Shown: positions 33,996 to 41,176 of the stretch, piece by piece
Position numbering within the stretch: position 1 is the stretch's first letter
Layout of the letters: every line of letters begins with the position of its first letter
DNA from: Planctomycetota bacterium
Lineage (GTDB): Bacteria; Planctomycetota; UBA1135; UBA2386
Length of the DNA: 57,614 nt
Assembly: GCA_025459175.1 (NCBI GenBank)
Contig: JALORC010000030.1
Span: 1 to 57,614 of the forward strand
Direction: 5' to 3'
Notes under the pieces: model-generated
Told to the model about the DNA's origin: nothing
Database searches by the model: none
What the model saw: only the letters and a program-made list of their open reading frames with translations
Position numbers and translations under genes: made by a program

Positions 33996-35173
33996 GCGGC
34001 CACTCCGAGCGCCCGGCGGAAGATCGCGACCAACCGCTGCACCGGCTGCTCCCAACCATACTGCTGCGCGAACGTGTGCACCGCCTGCCGATCCGGCGGC
34101 GCCTGCAGCACGGTGCCGAGCGCCCTGGCGAGCGCCTCGCGATCGCGCGGCGGCACCAGCGCACCGCGCCATGCCGGCACCGGCTCGGCGAGGATCTCCG
34201 GGATGCCACCGACCGCGGAGGCGACCACCGGCAGGCCGGCCGCGAGCGCTTCGGTGACGACGTTCGGCCAGCCTTCGCTGTCGCTCGGCAGCACCAAGCA
34301 GTCCGCCGCCTGGCACGCGCGCGCGACCTCGGCCGGCGCGCGGGTGCCGAGCAGGATCACGCGTTCGCCGCCGGCCGCGGCGATCGCTGCGCGCTCCGGT
34401 CCGTCGCCGACCAGCACCAGCTTCACATCGGCCGGCAACGTCGCCACCGCCTGCGCCGCCAGCACGAAGCCCTTGCCGGGCACCAGCCGCCCGATGCCGA
34501 GCACCAGCCGCCCGCTGACCGGCAGCCCGAGCGCCTGCCGCGCTGCCGCCGGGTCGCCGGGCCGGAACCGCTCGAGGTCGACGCCGTTGCGCACGTCGGT
34601 GATCCGTGCCCGCTCCAGGCGCGCCACTGCGGCGAAGCGATCGCCGAGCGCGCGACTGACCGCGCAGCACGCGAACGCACGTTCGCTCGCCGCCGCGATG
34701 CGGGCCGCCACCACCGCGTCGTTCGCCACCACGTTCAGGTCGCTGCCGCGCGCGGTCAGCGTGAACGGCACGCCGAACTCCTGCGCCAGCATCGCGGCCG
34801 CCACACCGTCGGGCCACAGGTAGTGCGCGTCGAGCACGATCGGGCCACGTTCGTGCAGCGCCCGCACCACGGCCCGCGCGCCGGCCGCCATCGCGTCCGC
34901 CTGGCGCCGCATCGACAGCCCGGGCCAATGGCGATAACGCGGGTGCACGACCGACACCCCTTGCCACGTCTCCTGCGCCGGCACCGCGGCCCAGCGCCGG
35001 TAGGTCGCCGAGCGCAGCGGCCGCAGCACGTTCGGCACCGGCGACACCACGGTCCACGGCAGCCCGATCGCTGCCGTGACCCGCCGCATGCGTTCGAACA
35101 CGAACAGGCCGTGGGTCGGCAGCACCGACGACGGGAACAGGTTGCTGAACGTGACGAGGGTGCCGCCGCTCAT
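33992..35173 (-). CDS. Glycosyltransferase family 4
   Basis: 393 aa from the ATG at 35171-35173 (ATGA overlap with the amidotransferase gene). The GT4 features are complete: an N-terminal LVTFSNLFPSSVLPTHGLFV start, then RNGVDLERFRPGD, VLGIGRLVPGKGF, ILLGTRAPAEVARAC and SEGWPNVVTEALAAGLPVVA with the E-x7-E pair. It is a second, clearly different GT4 in the same operon. Two sugar-adding steps in the repeat unit are therefore likely encoded here. The sugar and linkage are unknown. Confidence 0.89.
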   Translation of the reverse strand: MSGGTLVTFSNLFPSSVLPTHGLFVFERMRRVTAAIGLPWTVVSPVPNVLRPLRSATYRRWAAVPAQETWQGVSVVHPRYRHWPGLSMRRQADAMAAGARAVVRALHERGPIVLDAHYLWPDGVAAAMLAQEFGVPFTLTARGSDLNVVANDAVVAARIAAASERAFACCAVSRALGDRFAAVARLERARITDVRNGVDLERFRPGDPAAARQALGLPVSGRLVLGIGRLVPGKGFVLAAQAVATLPADVKLVLVGDGPERAAIAAAGGERVILLGTRAPAEVARACQAADCLVLPSDSEGWPNVVTEALAAGLPVVASAVGGIPEILAEPVPAWRGALVPPRDREALARALGTVLQAPPDRQAVHTFAQQYGWEQPVQRLVAIFRRALGVAA

Positions 35174-37029
35174 GCCGTCCACCGCCGCAGGAAGCGCGCC
35201 AGCACCAGCACCGCCCACAGCATCTCGGCGTGGTCGCCGGTGCCCTGGCGATGCCGCTGCAGCAGCGTGCGCACCACCGCCGGATCCAGCCATTGGCCGA
35301 GCAGCGAGTCGCCGAGCAGGCCCTCGACCGCATCGCCGACCGGGCCGCGGCACCACGCCCGCAGCGGCACCGAGAAGCCCTGCTTCTTGCGCTGCAGCGC
35401 CGCCGGCAGCAGGCGGGTCGACAGCGCCTGGCGCAGGAACGACTTGGTGCGGCCACCCTCGAAGTGCCACGCCGGCGGGATCGATGCCGCGTGCTCCATC
35501 AGTCGGTGGTCGAGGAACGGGCAGCGCACCTCGAGCGCGACCGCCATCGAGGCGCGGTCGGCCTTGACCAGGATGTCGCCCGGCAGCCACGTGGCGAGGT
35601 CGGTGGCGACCGCACGATGCAGCGGCGAACGCACCCGCGCCGCGGCGCGCGCGTAGGCGGCCAGCAGCGGCGCGTGCGGGTCGCCGGCGGCGCCGTGGTG
35701 CTCGGGCCGCAGCACCGCCAGCACTTCCTCCGGCAGGTGCGAGCTCACCGAGCGCGCGTAGGCCAGCCCCGGGTCGCGGCCGAGGTTCTGCAGCGTGCGC
35801 TTGCCGCGCAGCCAGCGCGGCAGCCAGTCGGCCTTCGGGTAGATCGCGCCGAGCCCGCGCCAGACGGCGCCCGGCAGCAGCGAGCGGGTGCGGTTCTCGC
35901 GCACGTCGAACAGATAGCGCCGGTAGCCGCCGAAGCTCTCGTCGCCGCCGTCGCCCGACAGCGCCACGGTGACGTGCTGCCGCGCCAGCTTGCAGACGTG
36001 GTAGGTCGGCACCGCGCTGCTGTCGCTGAACGGCTCGTCGTAGGTGTCCGCGTACCAGTCGAGCTCGAGCAGCTGCTCGGGCTGCAGTTCGCCCTCCAGC
36101 AGCTGCGCGCGGCAGGCCGCCGCCGATTCGCGCGCGGCCGGCCGCTCGTCGAACGCCGGGTCCGGGAAGCCGATCGTGCAGGCGGTCACCGAGCGCCCCA
36201 GCGTGCGCGTCATCGAGTCGACCACCGCATAGCTGTCGACGCCGCCGGACAGGAACGGCGCCAGCGGCACCTCGCCCATCAGCCGCACCCGCACCGCCTC
36301 GTCGAGCATCGCCAGCGTGCGCTCGGTGTGGACCTTGCGATCGCCGCCGTCCTCGGCGAACTCGAGTTGCCAGTAGCGCTGCAGCTCGACGCGGCCGGCC
36401 CGGATCCGGAACCAGTGCGCCGGCTCGAGCTTGTGCACGTTCGCGAACACGGTCGCCGGATCCGGCACGTAACGCATCGCCAGGAACCAGGCGATCGCGT
36501 CGGCGCGCACCGTGCGCGGGAAGCGCAGCTCGTGCAGCGCCTTCAGCTCGCTGGCGAACGCGAACAGGCCGTCCTGTTCGAGCCAGTAGAACGGCTTCTT
36601 GCCGAGCCGGTCGCGGGCGCCGTAGGCCTCGTGCGCGACGGGGTCGACGACGACGAACGCGAACATGCCGCGCAGCTTCGCCGCGAGGCCGGTGCCCCAG
36701 ACCCGAAAGCCGTGCAGCAGCACCTCGGTGTCGCTGCGGGTGCGGAACACGCAGCCGCGCTGCTCGAGCTCGGCGCGCAGTTCGAGGTAGTTGTAGATCT
36801 CGCCGTTGAAGGTGACCCACAGCGAACCGTCGGGCAGCCCCATCGGCTGCGCGCCGCCGGCGAGGTCGACGATCGACAACCGGCGATGGGCCAGCGCGTA
36901 GCCGGGCCCGGCCTGCACGCCGAACCCGTCGGGCCCGCGGTGCGCGAGCCGATCCGCCATCGCCCGCGCCAGTTCCGGCGGCACGCGCCGATCGCGCGCA
37001 TGGGCGAACACCCCGGCGATGCCGCACAT
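35170..37029 (-). CDS. Asparagine synthase-like amidotransferase of exosortase EPS loci
   Basis: 619 aa from the ATG at 37027-37029 (TGATG overlap with the O-antigen-ligase-like gene). Cys2 of MCGIAGVF is the nucleophile of the glutaminase domain, with RLSIVDLAGG and FNGEIYNY further on. The synthetase half has PFLSGGVDS (ATP pyrophosphatase P-loop) and ALSGDGGDESFGGYR. Asparagine synthase-type enzymes in EPS loci usually amidate a sugar carboxylate rather than aspartate. Exosortase-A loci nearly always carry one. Its length is normal for the family. It is part of the coupled minus-strand operon. Confidence 0.9.
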   Translation of the reverse strand: MCGIAGVFAHARDRRVPPELARAMADRLAHRGPDGFGVQAGPGYALAHRRLSIVDLAGGAQPMGLPDGSLWVTFNGEIYNYLELRAELEQRGCVFRTRSDTEVLLHGFRVWGTGLAAKLRGMFAFVVVDPVAHEAYGARDRLGKKPFYWLEQDGLFAFASELKALHELRFPRTVRADAIAWFLAMRYVPDPATVFANVHKLEPAHWFRIRAGRVELQRYWQLEFAEDGGDRKVHTERTLAMLDEAVRVRLMGEVPLAPFLSGGVDSYAVVDSMTRTLGRSVTACTIGFPDPAFDERPAARESAAACRAQLLEGELQPEQLLELDWYADTYDEPFSDSSAVPTYHVCKLARQHVTVALSGDGGDESFGGYRRYLFDVRENRTRSLLPGAVWRGLGAIYPKADWLPRWLRGKRTLQNLGRDPGLAYARSVSSHLPEEVLAVLRPEHHGAAGDPHAPLLAAYARAAARVRSPLHRAVATDLATWLPGDILVKADRASMAVALEVRCPFLDHRLMEHAASIPPAWHFEGGRTKSFLRQALSTRLLPAALQRKKQGFSVPLRAWCRGPVGDAVEGLLGDSLLGQWLDPAVVRTLLQRHRQGTGDHAEMLWAVLVLARFLRRWTA

Positions 37030-38402
37030 CAGCGCCACCTCGGTCGAACGACCACCAGCGCCCCGGTCGCGGCCGCCACCGGCGCAGCGCCGGTGCCCCA
37101 CCGCACCGTGACCTGCCGCCGGCCCTTGCTCTGCGCGGTCGTCTGCGGCCCGCGCGCCACCGCGCGCCGCGTCACCATGACCAGCGCGGTGACCAGCGCC
37201 AGCCAGTGGTAGACCAGGTCGAAGTGGCCGCGGTTCAGGAAGAACGCGCCGACCATGAAGCCGATCGTCGTCGCCTCCATCATGCGCGCGTAGTTGGCGG
37301 CCCAGGCGAGATCGGCGCGCTGCCGCCCGACCTGGAACACCCAGCGACAACCGACGAACACCGCCGCCAGCAGCAGCAGGTAGGTGATGAACGCGAAACT
37401 GCCGCTCTCGGCCCAGATCTGCAGATAGCTGTTGTGCGCCACGTACGAGTGGTTCGGGTCGGTGATCGGCACCACGGAGTATTCCTGATAGCGCGGCTTG
37501 AAGTTGCGCATGCCGACGCCCCACAGCGGGTTGTCCTTGATCATCTGCAACGCGGTGGCCCAGGCGAACAGCCGCGCGTTCGCCGACGACTCCTTGGTGT
37601 CGCCGATGCTGGCCAGCCGTTCGAGCACCTCGGCCGGCGCCAGCAGCGGGAACAGCGCCCCGAGCACCACCAGCACGCCGAGCGCCCGCACCAGGTGGCC
37701 CGAGCGCCAGGCGATCCACATCGCGGTCGCACACATCGCCAGGAAGCCGCCGCGGCTGTGGGTCAGCACCACGGTGACCGCGGTCAGGGCGACCGCGGCC
37801 AGCATCGCCCGGCGGATCCACAGCTTGTGCTCGGCGTGGCGCAGGTACCACAGCAGCGGCAGGTTCATCACCATCGCCAGCGCGAAGTCGTTGTTGTCCT
37901 CGAGCATGCCACCGGGGCCGCGCAGGATCTGACCGCCGCCGCGCAGCACGCCGAGCAGGCCGTTCTTGATGCCGAAGAAGCCGAGCGACAGCGCGATGGT
38001 CCAGAACATGACCCGCAGCCGCGCCTTGCTGTCGACCTGCGCGGTGGTGAACAGCGCGATCAGGATGATCTTCACGTACTCGAAGAAGTACGTGTTGGTG
38101 TAGCCGTCATGGTGCTCCGCCATCGCGTAGCTGACGGTGACGAACGACCCGAGCGCGCACACCATCACCATGCGCGCATCCCAGACCGCGAACGGCCGCC
38201 GCCCGCGTTCGTGCGCCCACCAGCCGGCGACCATCGCGATGCCGACGAAGAACGACAACCGCATGCTGCGGGCGAAGCCCCAGCACAGGTCCTGCGGCCG
38301 CATGTAGGCGAGCCAGCTGAACACCAGCAGGCCCACGAACGGCCGCCGGATGCAGGTCGGCAGCAGCAGGATGACGATCGCGAAGACGATGAGATCGCGC
38401 AT
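37029..38402 (-). CDS. O-antigen ligase / exosortase-associated O-glycosylation ligase
   Basis: 457 aa, ATG at 38400-38402. About ten membrane helices with a long periplasmic loop holding WGVGMRNFKPRYQEY and AHNSYLQIWAESGSF. The loop His of HNSY is the usual conserved residue of Wzy/WaaL-type polymerases and ligases. The segment THSRGGFLAM is also typical. The family named for exosortase-A loci (putative O-glycosylation ligase) has this size and order. It should join sugar repeats, or attach glycan to protein or lipid, in the periplasm. A C-terminal basic tail of about 45 residues looks disordered. Only three bases separate it from the stop of the chain-length gene. Confidence 0.86.
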   Translation of the reverse strand: MRDLIVFAIVILLLPTCIRRPFVGLLVFSWLAYMRPQDLCWGFARSMRLSFFVGIAMVAGWWAHERGRRPFAVWDARMVMVCALGSFVTVSYAMAEHHDGYTNTYFFEYVKIILIALFTTAQVDSKARLRVMFWTIALSLGFFGIKNGLLGVLRGGGQILRGPGGMLEDNNDFALAMVMNLPLLWYLRHAEHKLWIRRAMLAAVALTAVTVVLTHSRGGFLAMCATAMWIAWRSGHLVRALGVLVVLGALFPLLAPAEVLERLASIGDTKESSANARLFAWATALQMIKDNPLWGVGMRNFKPRYQEYSVVPITDPNHSYVAHNSYLQIWAESGSFAFITYLLLLAAVFVGCRWVFQVGRQRADLAWAANYARMMEATTIGFMVGAFFLNRGHFDLVYHWLALVTALVMVTRRAVARGPQTTAQSKGRRQVTVRWGTGAAPVAAATGALVVVRPRWR

Positions 38403-38405
38403 GCG

Positions 38406-40016
38406 TCACTTGCCGAGCAGCATCGCCAGCAGGTCGCGCACCGTCGGCGGCAACCGGGTCGGGGCGACGTAGTAGATCGTCACCACCGCCACCACCAGGA
38501 ACACGAAGCCGAAGGCGAGCAGCGTGCCGCGGCGGCGACTGCGCACCAGCGCGGTGCGTTCCTCCTCGGTCTCCAGGTGGCTGATGCCACCGAGCACCGG
38601 CACCGCGAGGTTGCGTTCGACGTCCTCGACGGTCTTGAAGGTGCCCTGCAGCATGTCCAGCAGCAGGATCAGACCGATCGCGACCAGCAGCCCGAGCACG
38701 CAGCCGATCAGTGCCACCACCAGGATGTTCGGGTCGGTCGGCCGCGGCGGCACCGTGGCCGGCGTCAGCTGACGCACCGGCGGCTTCTTGTCCAGCAACG
38801 AACGCAGCTCGTCGGCCGCCTTCTGGCGGTCGCGCCAGTACTTGAGTTCCTCATCGATCTCCTCGAGGCGCTTCGTCTTGCGCTCGTGCTGGGCATAGCC
38901 GTCGATCAGGTCCGCCAGCCGCGCCGCATCGGCGTTGATCTGCTCGCGCAGGCGCTGCAGCGTGACCAGCAGCACGTCGCGCTGCACCATGTCCTCGGCG
39001 ATCTCGGCCTCGAGCTTGGCGCGCTCGGGATTGGCGATCATGCCCTCGCCGGCACCGGCCGGGGTCGCCACCATCTCGTTGAGCTGGGCCTCACCCTGCT
39101 CGACCATGCGCTTGGCCTCGAGGAACTGGCGCGAGCCGGCGCGGAAGCTGAACTGCATCTTGGCGCGGGCCTGGCGCACCCGCTCGTACAGCTGCTGGGC
39201 GACCGCCGACGACTTCAGCTGGTCCCGGAACTGCTCGGAGTTGCCCTTCACGAACTCCGGCAGGTCCTGCAGCCGGTTCCGCGCCTGCTGCAAGCGGTAG
39301 TCCAGCGTCAGCTGCTGGGTCTCCATGGCCTGCATCTGCAGCTGCCGTTCCTTCTGTTGGTCGACGCGTTCCTGGTACTTCGCCCGCTGCCAGCCGAGTT
39401 CGACGTCGGGCTCGATCTCGTACTTGCGCTCGAGCTCCTGCCGGTCGTGGATCAGGTTGTCATAGGCGAGGCCGAGCCGATAGACCTCGTCGGTCGATCG
39501 CTTGTATTCGGCCTCCGCGGGCTCGCGCAGCGTCTTGATGTAGTTCTCGAGCCAGGTGCGGACCAACGTGTCGGTGAAGCGGCGCGCCCGCTCGCCGTCG
39601 CGATCGCGGTAGAAGACCTGCAGCTTCGCGTAGGCCCGATTGCGATCCGGGTTGTTGTCGACCACGGAGATGCGGCCGGCGATCTCCTTCTGGGCGGCGG
39701 TCAGCTCGTAGCTGTTGGTGATCGACGCCTCCGGCCACTTCAGCGCCACCATCGTGTCCATGACCGCGAGCGGGATGGTGTCCTTCGCCGACTGCACGAT
39801 GCCCTTGAACGGATCGTCCTCGCCCGGCCGCAGGTCGGCCGGCGCCGCGTTGTGCTCGAGCAGGGTCTCGGCGACGAAGTAGCGCGGGATCAGGAACGCG
39901 ATCAAGCCGCCGACCACGAGCCCGAGCAGCGACGCCGGCACCACCTGCCAGCGGCGCCGCCGGACCAACTCGACGTAGCGCTGCAGCGACAGCTGCGGGA
40001 CCTCGACCTGGGTCAT
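38406..40016 (-). CDS. Wzz-type polysaccharide chain-length/co-polymerase protein
   Basis: 536 aa from the ATG at 40014-40016. An N-terminal membrane helix (about 25-45, PASLLGLVVGGLIAFL) leads to a Wzz domain. A very long periplasmic coiled coil (about 150-420) contains EYKRSTDEVYRLGLAYDNL and QQKERQLQMQAMETQQLTL. Two C-terminal membrane helices flank a VERNLAVPVLGGI segment. It controls polysaccharide chain length together with the polymerase and export lipoprotein. There is no Walker A kinase domain, so any tyrosine kinase must be separate. It fits the XrtA/PEP-CTERM chain-length family in layout. It lies 120 bases after the export-lipoprotein gene, a larger gap than elsewhere in the operon. 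Confidence 0.88.
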   Translation of the reverse strand: MTQVEVPQLSLQRYVELVRRRRWQVVPASLLGLVVGGLIAFLIPRYFVAETLLEHNAAPADLRPGEDDPFKGIVQSAKDTIPLAVMDTMVALKWPEASITNSYELTAAQKEIAGRISVVDNNPDRNRAYAKLQVFYRDRDGERARRFTDTLVRTWLENYIKTLREPAEAEYKRSTDEVYRLGLAYDNLIHDRQELERKYEIEPDVELGWQRAKYQERVDQQKERQLQMQAMETQQLTLDYRLQQARNRLQDLPEFVKGNSEQFRDQLKSSAVAQQLYERVRQARAKMQFSFRAGSRQFLEAKRMVEQGEAQLNEMVATPAGAGEGMIANPERAKLEAEIAEDMVQRDVLLVTLQRLREQINADAARLADLIDGYAQHERKTKRLEEIDEELKYWRDRQKAADELRSLLDKKPPVRQLTPATVPPRPTDPNILVVALIGCVLGLLVAIGLILLLDMLQGTFKTVEDVERNLAVPVLGGISHLETEEERTALVRSRRRGTLLAFGFVFLVVAVVTIYYVAPTRLPPTVRDLLAMLLGK

Positions 40017-40136
40017 CGGTAGGCCTCCGTCCGCCGCCGGCCCGGGCCCGAGATCCCGTCCGGGTACACGTGCACGACCGGGCCGAGGCGACCCCACGCG
40101 TCCGAACCGATCTGCTTGTCAGGACTGGTCCGCATG

Positions 40137-40994
40137 TCAGAACCGGAACAGGAACGGGTTGGCCGCGCCGTCGCCGTTCAACAGCTGGTAGGACGCCTTG
40201 GCCTGCGCCGCGCCGAGCACCGTCTGCACTGCCAGGCTGACCGGCTGCAACAGGCGCTGCAGCAGCCGCGCCAACAGCCCGAGGAACGTCGGTGGCATGT
40301 ACAGCATGTCGCGCTCGCGCATCTGGATGTTGGCGGTCGTGTAGCCGGTGGTCAGGATCTCGCGGAAGTTGACGTCGATGACCAGCGGGTGCTCGGCGTC
40401 CGGGCGGATCAGATAGACCCGGCCGAGGTTGGCGAGATCGGTCCATTGGGCCGTGAACACCGCGTCGACCAAGGTCATGTCGGTCTCGAGCGGCAGACGG
40501 CCTCGGACCCCCACCTCGCCGTAGGCGTAGAAGAATTTCTGCGAGTCGACGATGCGGGCCTGCAGCGGCACGTCGAACTTCAGCACCGTGCGCAGCTGCG
40601 AGCGCACGTAGGCGGCCAGCTCGGCCTCGGTCTTGCCGAGCGCCAGCACCGGCCCGATGAACGGTACGAACATGGTGCCGTCGACGCCGACCGGCTGCGC
40701 CACCAGCAGCTCGCCGAGCCGCTCGGCGCCGGGCTGGATCAGCACCTCGGGCTCGAGCAGGAACTGCACCGCGTCGCGGCCGCCGACGTAGTTCTCGCGG
40801 GTCGCGTCGCCCTGGGCGCGGGAACCGAACCCCTTCTCGTGCAACAACTCGCGGATCCGCTTGTCCTCGTAGCTGCCGCACGCAGCGAGGCAGGCGAGGA
40901 ACGCGGCGCACAGCACCTGGAGCCAGCGGGGAGTTCGGGCAGCAGCGGAGATCACGGTTTTGGTTTGCCTCGCAAAGCGCAGTGGTCTCCGCAT
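40137..40994 (-). CDS. Polysaccharide export lipoprotein (Wza-type)
   Basis: 285 aa. I start at the ATG at 40992-40994. A lipobox (LACLAAC, Cys39) marks it as a lipoprotein. The polysaccharide-export beta-grasp core follows, with VGVDGTMFVPFIGPVLALGK and MTLVDAVFTAQWTDLANLG (a SLBB-like segment). In the C-terminal part RERDMLYMPPTFLG is the usual end of the second such domain. It should form the outer-membrane channel for the EPS. It is the first gene of the minus-strand EPS operon; the 182 bases to the divergent gene at 41177 should hold both promoters. An in-frame start 18 codons upstream adds unlikely residues. Confidence 0.87.
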   Translation of the reverse strand: MRRPLRFARQTKTVISAAARTPRWLQVLCAAFLACLAACGSYEDKRIRELLHEKGFGSRAQGDATRENYVGGRDAVQFLLEPEVLIQPGAERLGELLVAQPVGVDGTMFVPFIGPVLALGKTEAELAAYVRSQLRTVLKFDVPLQARIVDSQKFFYAYGEVGVRGRLPLETDMTLVDAVFTAQWTDLANLGRVYLIRPDAEHPLVIDVNFREILTTGYTTANIQMRERDMLYMPPTFLGLLARLLQRLLQPVSLAVQTVLGAAQAKASYQLLNGDGAANPFLFRF

Positions 40995-41176
40995 CGTAGG
41001 AGCGGCGCCGCCCGGGGCAATGCACCGTTCCCCGATCCCCCACCTCATCGGCTGTTCCGGCCCGCGGACCTGACCCGCTCGCCCCGGACCGCCGCCCCGG
41101 CGGCCGGCAGCTTCTACAGCGATGGGACGTTCCGGGGCTACGTGGTCTACGCACCGCCCCCGTACAAGGGCGGCAC

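Noticed and set aside
32790..40097. Very long fused open frames in the EPS operon
   Set aside because: GC-rich DNA keeps frames open past the real starts; the 1-4 base start-stop overlaps and family N-termini show separate genes.
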